Source: a candidate division WOR-3 bacterium (GTDB lineage Bacteria; Hydrothermota; Tepidihabitantia; Tepidihabitantales; Tepidihabitantaceae). Taken from it: a stretch of 64,000 bases of DNA. The DNA lies in the NCBI GenBank assembly GCA_039801085.1, contig JBDRTY010000001.1:1-64000 (forward strand), in the 5' to 3' direction. Positions 36,165-43,709 of this stretch are shown in pieces. The stretch's first letter is position 1. Every line of letters starts with the position of its first letter. Position numbers and translations under genes: made by a program. Below the pieces are notes generated by a model that searched no databases, was not told the origin of the DNA, and saw only the letters and a list, made by a program, of their open reading frames with translations.

Positions 36165-37217
36165 GTGAGGTGGAGTCAGGTTCCGCTGCGGGAATTGGAG
36201 CTTGAGGACCGACTGGTCCGGGCGGTAACCCCTTACATACTTGAGTTTCGAGAAGTGCATGAAATGGTAGTAGATTTTTTCGGGATTTATCAACAGCTGG
36301 TGAATCCGGAGGCGACTGGAGTCGGGCCTCCGGAACGGGAGGCCAATGCGGAGAGTTATTGCATTTCCGGTCTCCAAGGGGAAGTTGGACGCTTTCATGT
36401 AATCTATGATCTGGAAGAGACCCGGCTGGCGATCGAGCTGCCGGCTGAGGAGGCAAGCAAAGTTTACCGGCTGTTGCGCGAGCAGAGGATTGTTGTCCCG
36501 GATCTGGAACTGGTTCGGAAAGTCATGTCCGGCAACCTGGCGGAAACGGTGGCTGCGATCTTCTGGCAGGTGGGCGCCATAAAGGTAAGCCTCGGTGATC
36601 TGCGACCGCTGTTTAAGGTGGATGAGAACCGGAATTACAGTCCGATTTACATTGATGTCAAGGGAATTTCCTACTATCCCGCGGTCTTGGATTTTGTATT
36701 GTCGGCAAGCGCCCTTTTAGTTCGTAATCTCAATTTTGATGTCATCTGCGGCATTGAAGCCGGCAGTATTGCACTCGCTGCGTTGCTAGCGCAGAAACTG
36801 AATAAGCCGATGTTTTTTGCCCGGCGTCATTTGCGTTACCCGGAGGCAAGTCCGTTTGAAGGGGTGAAGCAGCATGAGCTGTTCCGGAAGCGTGTGCTGC
36901 TCGTGGATGATACACTGGTGCATGGCTGGACCAAGACGCAGGTTGTCGAGGTGATCCGTCACTGGGGTGCGCAGGTTGATGCCTGTTTCGTGATCTTTGA
37001 CCGCCAGCAGGGTGGGGAGGAGGAGCTGGCGCATGCCGGGGTCAGGCTGTATTCGCTGACCAACCGGGAGGCGGCGCTGTCCGAAAAGATACCGCGCGAG
37101 ATCAGCTGTCTTACTGATGGGGAGTATGCCGAGGTCTGTTCCTATTTTGCCGATCCCCAGGAATGGCACCGGCGCCGGGGGTTGAATTTTACCCCGATAA
37201 TGAAAAACTTGACATAG
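36165..37217 (+). CDS. Orotate-phosphoribosyltransferase-like protein with N-terminal extension
   Basis: A 350-residue protein if started at the GTG at 36165, which has GGAG nine bases upstream; a TTG at 36144 inside coaE is the alternative. The C-terminal 200 residues look like a type I phosphoribosyltransferase of the OPRT kind: PIYIDVKGISYYPAVLDFV, FDVICGIEAGSIALAALLA, and the PRPP loop VLLVDDTLVHG (residues 244-254; usual form VDDVITTG). The N-terminal about 150 residues match no domain I know. Pyrimidine synthesis is one option. The altered loop leaves room for another phosphoribosyl reaction. Confidence 0.65.
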   Translation: MRWSQVPLRELELEDRLVRAVTPYILEFREVHEMVVDFFGIYQQLVNPEATGVGPPEREANAESYCISGLQGEVGRFHVIYDLEETRLAIELPAEEASKVYRLLREQRIVVPDLELVRKVMSGNLAETVAAIFWQVGAIKVSLGDLRPLFKVDENRNYSPIYIDVKGISYYPAVLDFVLSASALLVRNLNFDVICGIEAGSIALAALLAQKLNKPMFFARRHLRYPEASPFEGVKQHELFRKRVLLVDDTLVHGWTKTQVVEVIRHWGAQVDACFVIFDRQQGGEEELAHAGVRLYSLTNREAALSEKIPREISCLTDGEYAEVCSYFADPQEWHRRRGLNFTPIMKNLT

Positions 37218-37234
37218 AGTTTTTAGTTTATAAC
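37209..37234 (+). promoter_or_regulatory. Possible promoter for the zinc/HNH-like gene
   Basis: A perfect TTGACA (37209-37214) overlaps the stop codon of the OPRT-like gene and TATAAC follows at 37229-37234. The 14-base spacing is short, so the assignment is weak. Confidence 0.3.
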
Positions 37235-37269
37235 AATTTATCTGAGGCTTAATTTCCAAAGGAGGTAAG

Positions 37270-38118
37270 ATGCTGTGGCATTACCATTGTCCTGACTGCG
37301 GTCACCCACTTGAGGTGGAGTGGGCGCGGCATAGGGAAGAAACAGTATGCCGGAAGTGCCGTTTGCGTCATTATCCTCCGACCCCGGATGAGGATCCCTT
37401 TGCCTACATTGCGGGAGCCAAGTGGCCGCCGGAACTGGAGCAGATTGTCATTGCCCACAAGGGATCGGTGTGCTCTGCACCGGGTTGTTTCCGGAGTTAC
37501 AATACGTTGACCCTCAAGAAGCCGATTTCCAAGGGTGGCAGGATTTCGGTTGATAATCTGATCCCGGTATGCACGCATCACGCCCGTGACAAGGGAGAGC
37601 AGGATTATGAGGAGTGGATTCAGAACCTGAAAGAACGGGAGTTGAATGAGCAGTTGGCAGCAGTTCCACCGCCGATGATTCAAGCGAAAGCGCCGCCCGC
37701 GGAATCGGCTGAAGCGGTTCCCCTTGCTGGTTATGTTCAGCTGATTTCCCGGGAGAGTAATACTAGGCTGATGCCTTTACCTGAGAACCGGCCGGTGGTA
37801 ATGGCGCCGTTTCTGCGTGGGGCAGTCCGACGTCTGGTGTTTGACTACGAGTGGGAAGCAAAGGGCGGGGGTGAGGTGAAGGTCTATCTGGTTGCTTGGC
37901 CGAGAGGCGAAGAGCCGCGTCTGGATTTTCTAGAGAGTGAAGAATTTGCGGGCCTGAAGGCGGTAAAGGAGCACTGGGCAGAGCGGGATGCGCGCGGGGA
38001 GGGTTGTGTTACGCTGGAACTCCCGCCGGCACCAATGGGACGCTGGACAGCTGCGGTAGTGATGGAGGGAAATGGTGCGTTTGCAATTAAGGAGTTCGTG
38101 CTGGCAGGTTGTGATTAG
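37270..38118 (+). CDS. Zinc-ribbon / degenerate HNH-like protein with C-terminal beta domain
   Basis: A 282-residue protein with GGAGG 5 bases before the ATG. A zinc ribbon lies at the N-terminus (CPDC at residues 7-10 and CRKC at 27-30). Residues 65-120 look like a treble-clef HNH fold: Cys68 and Cys73, then ISKGGRISVDNLIPVC and THH. The catalytic DH dyad expected before the ISKGG segment is replaced by Lys83-Lys84, so nuclease activity is unlikely. Residues 165-280 form a predicted beta-rich domain (VFDYEWEAKGGGEVKVYLVAW) of unknown type. I cannot give a function. It is convergent with hisS and their stop codons overlap in TTAG. Confidence 0.55.
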   Translation: MLWHYHCPDCGHPLEVEWARHREETVCRKCRLRHYPPTPDEDPFAYIAGAKWPPELEQIVIAHKGSVCSAPGCFRSYNTLTLKKPISKGGRISVDNLIPVCTHHARDKGEQDYEEWIQNLKERELNEQLAAVPPPMIQAKAPPAESAEAVPLAGYVQLISRESNTRLMPLPENRPVVMAPFLRGAVRRLVFDYEWEAKGGGEVKVYLVAWPRGEEPRLDFLESEEFAGLKAVKEHWAERDARGEGCVTLELPPAPMGRWTAAVVMEGNGAFAIKEFVLAGCD

Positions 38119-39368
38119 GCAGCGAGCAGGGGTTTAAGTCTGGAGATTAATTCAGGAGCAGGAATTTCGATTTGTTCCCCGGTAATAAGGTTTTTGAGTC
38201 CATAGACGCCCCGTTTCAGTTCTTCCTCGCCGACAATGACAGCAAAGGCGGCATCTGCAAGGTCGGCAAGATGCAGCTGACGCTTGAGTTTCGGGCTGTC
38301 AAAGCTGAGCTGCGCAGGTATGCCGGCTTCGCGGAGCCGATCGACAAGGTCGACTGCGGGCCGGAGTTCGTTTTCTGATGTCCAGATGACAAATGCCAGT
38401 TGCCGTCTGTCGGTCTTTGCTTCCGATTGAGGCATTGCGAGCATGGTCCGTTCAAGCCCGATTGCCAGTCCGCTCGCGGGGGTGGGGGGGCCGCCGAGTT
38501 CTTCAATCAGGTAGTCATAGCGTCCGCCGCCGCCAAGGCTGTTCTGGGCACCAAGTTTATCGGAAATAAACTCAAAGGTCGTGCGGTTGTAGTAGTCCAA
38601 GCCGCGGACCAGATGGTCGTCGATCCTGTAGGGGAGCTGGCGGACAGCGAGTTCATTGATGACAATATTAAAGTGTGTCTGGCAGTCGGAGCAGAGGTAC
38701 TCCCGGGGGACCGGAGCCTTCTGGAGCAGGGTCTGACAGTGATCATTTTTGCAGTCGAGGACCCGCAGGGGGTTTAATTCAATCCGCTGCTGACAGTCCG
38801 GGCACAGCGCCTCCCGGTTGAGACGCAGAAAGGTAAGCAGTTTTTCGCGATAATCCTGCCGGCAGGTGCGGCAGCCGATTGAGTTTACCATTACTGTGAG
38901 ACTGGTGATATTCAGCCGGGAGAAGAAGCGGACGCCGAAATGGATCAGTTCGGCATCGGTGCGGGCACTGGCTTCACCGAGTGCCTCAATGCCCAGCTGG
39001 TAGAACTCCCGGTATCGGCCTTTCTGAGGCCGGCTGTAGCGGAAACAGGGGGTGATATAATAAAGCCGGCAAGGAAGAGCAAGGCGGTTTTCCAGAACCG
39101 CACGAATTACACCAGGCGTACCTTCGGGTTTAAGGGTGAGGCTGCGCTGGGAACGGTCCTGAAATGAGTACATCTCCTTGATTACAATGTCGGAGCCGGT
39201 GCCCGAGGATTTGATGAACAGTTCAGTATGTTCGAACGTGGGGGTTATGATCTCCTGAAAGCCGTGGATTACGGCAAGCTGACGGAATGTGTTTTCCACC
39301 AGCAGTTTCTGCTGGCTGAGGGGTGGGATGAAATCCTGAGTGCCTTTGGGGCGGGTATGGCGGAGCAC
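38115..39368 (-). CDS. hisS: Histidine-tRNA ligase
   Basis: A 417-residue class II synthetase. It has PRGTQDF-like PKGTQDFIPP at the start, PEGTPGVIRAVLEN (motif 2), GLDYYNRTTFEF, and GGGGRYDYLIEELGG with GLAIGLERTMLAM (motif 3). A cysteine-rich insert with CRTC, CPDC, DCKND and CSDC pairs is typical of many HisRS proteins. The C-terminal anticodon-binding domain is present. It lies two bases after a VanZ-like gene. Confidence 0.96.
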   Translation of the reverse strand: MLRHTRPKGTQDFIPPLSQQKLLVENTFRQLAVIHGFQEIITPTFEHTELFIKSSGTGSDIVIKEMYSFQDRSQRSLTLKPEGTPGVIRAVLENRLALPCRLYYITPCFRYSRPQKGRYREFYQLGIEALGEASARTDAELIHFGVRFFSRLNITSLTVMVNSIGCRTCRQDYREKLLTFLRLNREALCPDCQQRIELNPLRVLDCKNDHCQTLLQKAPVPREYLCSDCQTHFNIVINELAVRQLPYRIDDHLVRGLDYYNRTTFEFISDKLGAQNSLGGGGRYDYLIEELGGPPTPASGLAIGLERTMLAMPQSEAKTDRRQLAFVIWTSENELRPAVDLVDRLREAGIPAQLSFDSPKLKRQLHLADLADAAFAVIVGEEELKRGVYGLKNLITGEQIEIPAPELISRLKPLLAA

Positions 39369-39370
39369 GG

Positions 39371-39727
39371 TTACTTCAACCGCGTTGAGAGTTCATATGA
39401 AACCAGACCGAGTCCAAGTCCGATGAGGTTGGAGAGCAGGTCGACCAGATTATATTCTCTACCGGTGGGGAGTAAACGCTGAAGGTATTCGACACCGGCA
39501 GCAAGGGGCAGTGTGAGCAAAAGCGAAGTCCATGGCATTGCCGCTTGGCCGAGAACCCCCATGACCGTAAAAAGCGCAGTGTGAATAGTTTTGTCCAGGC
39601 CGCGCTGGATCAGTCGTGGCGGTCTGCCAGTAGGCAGCAGCAGGGCGATGACGGTAATGACAATCCAGAGAACGAAGAGAATCTTGGCGGGGCGGCGTTT
39701 AGCCACGGGTTTCCTCGCCTCGGACAA
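39371..39727 (-). CDS. VanZ-like family membrane protein
   Basis: A 118-residue protein with three to four hydrophobic helices and the VanZ-family pattern: LDKTIHTALFTVMGVLG, then GVEYLQRLLPTGREYNLVDLLSNLIG. VanZ-like proteins are widespread, and most have no known role beyond teicoplanin tolerance for VanZ itself. Its start overlaps the end of the V-ATPase D gene by 29 bases, and hisS follows after two bases, so all three are one unit. Confidence 0.85.
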   Translation of the reverse strand: MSEARKPVAKRRPAKILFVLWIVITVIALLLPTGRPPRLIQRGLDKTIHTALFTVMGVLGQAAMPWTSLLLTLPLAAGVEYLQRLLPTGREYNLVDLLSNLIGLGLGLVSYELSTRLK

Positions 39728-40331
39728 TTTCCTTGATCCGCATTAACCGGGTGAGTTCTTGGCGTTCAGCTTCAGCCAGCCGGAAGGTGATCACCCGGAC
39801 CGCATCTTCCAGAGCGGGGATAAGGACGAATTCGAGGGCGTTGACCCGGCGCCGGGTGCGTTCCAGCTCGGTTGCCAGAATTTCAACCGCCTTTTCCTTT
39901 TCGGCGAGGACGAGCAGAGAATCGAGGAGCTGTTCCATCCGGAGCAGGGCGATGTCCAGTTCGCCCGAGGTAGTGGCAAAGCCGTAGCAACGGAGCACAC
40001 CACTGACTTTCTTGGTAAAAACCGGCACCCGGATGTTCATGATTGTCTGGGTCGAGACGGCAATTTCCACCTGGCGGGTCGGTTTCATTACCGCTTCCCG
40101 GAGAAACTCTCCGGGGTAAGAGTTGCGGGCGAGGGCGAAGCGGGCAAGGACACTGCGCGTTTCTTCCTGTACCCGTTGGCGATGCTCCCGGATTTCCTCG
40201 ACCAGTTTCAGCAGCCGCCGCATGAGTTCCTGTTGTTTATCCTTGAGGAGTTTGTGGCCGCGCCGGGCAATTGCCAGCCGGCGGCGCAGACGCATCAACT
40301 CCATTCGGGTAGCGTTGACCGCGAGTCGCAT
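39699..40331 (-). CDS. V-type ATP synthase subunit D (orphan)
   Basis: A 210-residue, largely coiled-coil protein. It starts MRLAVNATRMELMRLRRRLAIARRGHKLLKDKQ and ends in ALEFVLIPALEDAVRVI, the two conserved ends of V/A-ATPase subunit D (the central-stalk rotor). No other V-ATPase subunit lies in the window, so the rest of the complex must be elsewhere or this copy has another role. A TTGACA/TAAAAT promoter ends seven bases before the ATG and there is no ribosome-binding site. Confidence 0.88.
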   Translation of the reverse strand: MRLAVNATRMELMRLRRRLAIARRGHKLLKDKQQELMRRLLKLVEEIREHRQRVQEETRSVLARFALARNSYPGEFLREAVMKPTRQVEIAVSTQTIMNIRVPVFTKKVSGVLRCYGFATTSGELDIALLRMEQLLDSLLVLAEKEKAVEILATELERTRRRVNALEFVLIPALEDAVRVITFRLAEAERQELTRLMRIKEIVRGEETRG

Positions 40332-40338
40332 CAGGTGA

Positions 40339-40366
40339 ATTTTATAAAATCAGGCGCCAATGTCAA
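40339..40366 (-). promoter_or_regulatory. Promoter for V-ATPase D-vanZ-hisS
   Basis: On the - strand a perfect TTGACA (40361-40366) and TAAAAT (40339-40344) are 16 bases apart; the ATG starts seven bases after the -10 box, predicting a leaderless transcript. Confidence 0.65.
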
Positions 40367-40432
40367 AGTTCTGGCATTTTAGTTTCTGATGCGGGAATCA
40401 GCTTACTCGGGGAAATGGCAGCGTGCGTGCTT

Positions 40433-41536
40433 TTAATGTTTGACCTGCCAGTCCAGCTCGAGGACCGCAATATCTTTTGTTTGCCGGACAACATCGGCGG
40501 CAACCAGCAGTTTACCATTGGTTGCAATTGAAACCCCCTTGGTCTGAGTGTCGAGTTTTAACTGGCGCTCCCAGATGGAACTGGCGTTGGGCAGGTATTC
40601 AAATACCAGCAGCTGGTGCTGTTTCGGGCTGAGCAGGGTACCGCAGATGATAATTGTGCCGTCCGGGCTGATACCGATGTCGTTGCCTTCAGCCTGGGCA
40701 TTTTCACCATAGGCAACTTTGCGCACTGCGCCACCATCAGCGGTGTATTCAAGAATTACGCAACGGGTGGAATCTCCAATCCGGGCGGTGCCGACCGCAA
40801 TGATGTTGCCAAATTGATCAAGAGCGATATTCCCCGGCTCATCATTTCCGCCGGAGTCATAGTGCCGGGTCCAGAGTGTTTCTCCACCGGGTTTCAGCCG
40901 CATGAGGAAAATATCCGGCCCGGAACAGAATCTGCCGAGCACGGTTAGGTTACCTTGAGCGTCTGCCTTGATCTTCCAGCCCTCAGCCGGTTCAGTAAAA
41001 GAATAGGTGCGTGTCCAGCGGGTGGTGCCAAAGGAATCCAGGACTGCGATAAATAGCTGGTTACCCTCTGCCGTGCTGATGCCACCGGTGATCGCAACTC
41101 CATCCTTCAATGAACAGATGCCGTTTGCCCATGATGCTTCTGCCAGTGACAGTCCTTTCTTCCACCGGGTTCTGCCATCATTACCCACACGGATCACGAG
41201 GCAGATTGTAGTATCATAGAGGCGGGTGTACCCGCAGAGATAGAGGTTTTTTTGATGGTCAAGGGCAGCATCTTTCAGGATATTGTAACTGCCCTCGGCA
41301 AAGTTCAGTTTTCTTCTTAACCTGCCATGCTGGTCAAGAAACTGGACTAGTCCGACCGACCTGCCCGTTGTCTCCCGTCCCAGATTGGCAACAAGAAGCA
41401 GATTTTCATCAGCAGTAAGCAGTTTCACGCACCGTTCATCGGTTCCGGTGTCAATCCAGGTCTGCCAGACCACCGGCGGTCTTCCGCAGAGAGCAAAAAT
41501 TAACACCCAGGACAGTAACAGGACACGGCGTTTCAT
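40433..41536 (-). CDS. Exported beta-propeller-like protein
   Basis: A 367-residue protein with an N-terminal signal-like segment (MKRRVLLLSWVLIFALCG). The cysteine there is not in a good lipobox. The rest has about six repeats of roughly 45 residues with DxxGNLTVLG-like strands (for example ALDQFGNIIAVGTAR, SPDGTIIICGTLL, TNGKLLVAAD), as in SBBP/PQQ-like propellers. It has no sorting domain. Role unknown; extracellular or periplasmic location is inferred. A TTGACA/TATTGT promoter and an AAGGAGG site precede it. Confidence 0.6.
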   Translation of the reverse strand: MKRRVLLLSWVLIFALCGRPPVVWQTWIDTGTDERCVKLLTADENLLLVANLGRETTGRSVGLVQFLDQHGRLRRKLNFAEGSYNILKDAALDHQKNLYLCGYTRLYDTTICLVIRVGNDGRTRWKKGLSLAEASWANGICSLKDGVAITGGISTAEGNQLFIAVLDSFGTTRWTRTYSFTEPAEGWKIKADAQGNLTVLGRFCSGPDIFLMRLKPGGETLWTRHYDSGGNDEPGNIALDQFGNIIAVGTARIGDSTRCVILEYTADGGAVRKVAYGENAQAEGNDIGISPDGTIIICGTLLSPKQHQLLVFEYLPNASSIWERQLKLDTQTKGVSIATNGKLLVAADVVRQTKDIAVLELDWQVKH

Positions 41537-41564
41537 TTCTGACCTCCTTGCAGGTTAACAGATA

Positions 41565-41593
41565 ACAATAGCCACGGATACGGGGTTTGTCAA
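41565..41593 (-). promoter_or_regulatory. Promoter for the beta-propeller-like gene
   Basis: TTGACA (41588-41593) and TATTGT (41565-41570) on the - strand are 17 bases apart, with a leader of about 20 bases holding AAGGAGG before the ATG at 41536. Confidence 0.6.
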
Positions 41594-41684
41594 CTCAGCC
41601 ATTTGCACGATGTTTCTGATTGATTCAGCATTTACTTTACGGATCGGATGGTGAATACACCCGGTAATAACCCACCACAAGGTT

Positions 41685-41709
41685 TAGTGTTTTAATAGTT
41701 TCAACACTA
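41685..41709. repeat. Inverted repeat in the divergent promoter region
   Basis: TAGTGTT (41685-41691) and AACACTA (41703-41709) form perfect 7-base inverted arms around 11 bases, in the 280-base gap between two divergent promoters. It could be an operator for a dimeric regulator. Apart from this and the two promoters I see nothing in the gap. Confidence 0.3.
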
Positions 41710-41780
41710 TATATAGACCGAAGGTGGAATGGGGTTTAAGTGTGGATAAGGCGTTGTTTACTGTGTTTCGGACAGCAGAT

Positions 41781-41809
41781 TTGACTTTTGAGCGCCGGGT
41801 TCATATACT
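41781..41809 (+). promoter_or_regulatory. Promoter for the 41819-43341 unit
   Basis: TTGACT (41781-41786) and TATACT (41804-41809) are exactly 17 bases apart. The ATG at 41819 begins nine bases after the -10 box and has no Shine-Dalgarno sequence, predicting a leader of about 2-3 bases. Confidence 0.6.
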
Positions 41810-41818
41810 ATTTTGACG

Positions 41819-42508
41819 ATGAGATGGGCGGCATTTGTGGTAAGCTTTGCGGTCGGTATTTTACGGTTGAGTGCGCAGGAACCTGAAGCTTGGCTGGTGC
41901 CGTTCGGATGTGCATTTGAGCATGATATTCAGGGGTTTAATCAGGTGTTTGTCCGGAATAATCTTCCTGAGTTCAGCAGGAGAATTTACGGCTGGGGTGT
42001 GGAACTGCGTTCCCTTGCCGGAGGTAACATTCTTATCGGTCCGATGTATTTCCGGGTACAGGAGCAGGTGAGAAATGACTCTTTCCAGCTGCGAACTGAA
42101 ACTTGGAGCATTATGGGGGAAGCCGGTTTGAAACTGCCGATCTTTGGTTTCATGACGGTGACGCCGATGATCGGGTTGGGCGGTGTCCAGCCTGCTTTTC
42201 AGGTAAAGCAGTTAAAAGGCGATGTTGAGTTGGACAGTTTGCTCAGGGTACCGGGAAGGATGGCGAGTTTTTCTCCAGGGATCAAGCCTGCCGGGCTGGC
42301 GGCATTGGAAATCAGTCTGAATCTGCCGACCAAAGCCGGGAAATACGGGGTGGCGCTGAGGGGCGGGTATCTTTATTCGCCATTTGCATTGAGGTGGTGT
42401 CTGCTCGACGGGAGCGAGGTGCTCGGGACACCAGATTCTAGGATTCGCGGGTTCTGGGTTTCAGCGGGGTTCACGATCATTCCTGCGCCCGAGGTTGAGA
42501 CCGAATGA
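41819..42508 (+). CDS. Exported, probably beta-barrel outer-membrane protein
   Basis: A 229-residue protein starting at the ATG at 41819 (a TTG two codons earlier is less likely). It has a signal peptide with a likely cleavage after RLSA. The rest alternates hydrophobic and polar residues with many glycines and aromatics (GVELRSLAGGNILIGPMYFRV, cut short here; GVALRGGYLYSPFALRW), as in small outer-membrane barrels. No family is recognised. It overlaps the DUF4097 gene by four bases (ATGA), suggesting a joint envelope role. Confidence 0.5.
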   Translation: MRWAAFVVSFAVGILRLSAQEPEAWLVPFGCAFEHDIQGFNQVFVRNNLPEFSRRIYGWGVELRSLAGGNILIGPMYFRVQEQVRNDSFQLRTETWSIMGEAGLKLPIFGFMTVTPMIGLGGVQPAFQVKQLKGDVELDSLLRVPGRMASFSPGIKPAGLAALEISLNLPTKAGKYGVALRGGYLYSPFALRWCLLDGSEVLGTPDSRIRGFWVSAGFTIIPAPEVETE

Positions 42509-43341
42509 GAAACCGGATGGGTCTGCTTGCAGGTGCCGGGCTACTGGCGCTTTTTGCCTGTCTTTATACCTACAAGGCTGATGCTACCGGTACATTTTCC
42601 CGGGCGGTTGAAAGTTTCCGGGAGGTAAATGTCGAGACCAAAAATGGTGCGGTAACGGTCAGTCCGAGTGCCGAAAGTGTTGCTCAGATTCAGATTGTCC
42701 GATATGCCTATGGCAAGGACCGGGAGGATGCCCAGCGTCGTCTGGAGCAGATTGCGGTTGTGGAGAGCGTTACCGGAGAGGAGTGGCATTTACGGGTGAA
42801 TTTTCCGGCAAGTTCGGTGCCGCAGGGTGCGAATGTTACTGCCAGCCTTCCTGAGAATGCAGGAGTGAGTATCACCACCAGCAATGGAAGTGTTTCCGTT
42901 GCCGGCATTACTGGAGGGGTGACGGTGATTACGAGTAACGGGGCGGTGGAATTTACCGGTACCGGTGGGGACGGATACATCTCGACGACGAATGCGGATG
43001 TGCATGTGCGGGTTCATGAGGGGGGGGTGGCCGTTAATACATCAAATGGTGAAGTTGAATGTGATCTGAGTGATCTGCCGGCGGTCAAGAGCGTAAGTCT
43101 GAATACGAGCAACGGCAGGGTGGTGCTGAGTTTGCCACCGGATGTCTCCTGCCGGATTACTGCCAGCACCAGTAACGGTACAGTGGTGATTACCGGTTTT
43201 CATGCTGAATATGAAGAGCAGAGTCAGAGCCGGGTTCGAGCCAGGATAGGTTCAGGTGCCTCCAGCGTGACCGTCACCACTACCAATGGTGATATTTTGA
43301 TTCAGAACCGGAGTCACACTACCGGTGGTCTAATTTATTAA
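42505..43341 (+). CDS. DUF4097-type putative adhesin / beta-solenoid protein
   Basis: A 278-residue protein with an N-terminal hydrophobic segment that could be a signal peptide or anchor. From residue about 40 it is made of repeating strands with the core TSNGxV or TTNGDI (for example ITTSNGSVSV, VITSNGAVEF, VNTSNGEVEC, LNTSNGRVVL, ASTSNGTVVI, VTTTNGDILI), spaced about 20-25 residues. This is the pattern of the DUF4097 family, thought to form a beta-helix at the cell surface or in the periplasm. Function is unproven. A thioredoxin gene follows after 16 bases. Confidence 0.75.
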   Translation: MRNRMGLLAGAGLLALFACLYTYKADATGTFSRAVESFREVNVETKNGAVTVSPSAESVAQIQIVRYAYGKDREDAQRRLEQIAVVESVTGEEWHLRVNFPASSVPQGANVTASLPENAGVSITTSNGSVSVAGITGGVTVITSNGAVEFTGTGGDGYISTTNADVHVRVHEGGVAVNTSNGEVECDLSDLPAVKSVSLNTSNGRVVLSLPPDVSCRITASTSNGTVVITGFHAEYEEQSQSRVRARIGSGASSVTVTTTNGDILIQNRSHTTGGLIY

Positions 43342-43357
43342 ATAAAATGGAGGATAT

Positions 43358-43693
43358 ATGGCAGATAATCAGAATGTTTTGCAGCTGACCGATAACAATT
43401 TTGAGATCGAGGTGTCCGGTTCCACCGTACCGATGCTGGTTGATTTCTGGGCACCGTGGTGCGGACCGTGCAGGATGATTGCACCGGTGATTGACCGGCT
43501 GGCAGAAAAGTATGCCCCGAGACTGAAGGTGGGGAAGGTAAATGTGGATGAGAATCCCCAGACCGCCGGCAAGTTCGGCATCATGAGCATTCCGACGCTG
43601 GTGTTCTTCAAAGAAGGCAAGGAGGTTGACCGGATTATCGGGGCGTTGCCCGAAGCGGTGCTGAGTGCCAAAATTGAGGAACTGCTGCGATAA
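43358..43693 (+). CDS. trxA: Thioredoxin
   Basis: A 111-residue cytoplasmic disulfide reductase. The active site WCGPC is at residues 34-38, with the cis-proline in SIPTLVFF. It has no signal peptide. GGAGG lies 5 bases before the ATG. Length and sequence are those of classic thioredoxin. Confidence 0.95.
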   Translation: MADNQNVLQLTDNNFEIEVSGSTVPMLVDFWAPWCGPCRMIAPVIDRLAEKYAPRLKVGKVNVDENPQTAGKFGIMSIPTLVFFKEGKEVDRIIGALPEAVLSAKIEELLR

Positions 43694-43709
43694 CCTCCGG
43701 TCTTATTAA

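Noticed and set aside
42880-43310. DNA tandem repeat or CRISPR-like array in the DUF4097 gene
   Set aside because: The regular TSNG units are protein-level repeats with diverged DNA. There are no identical direct repeats with unique spacers.
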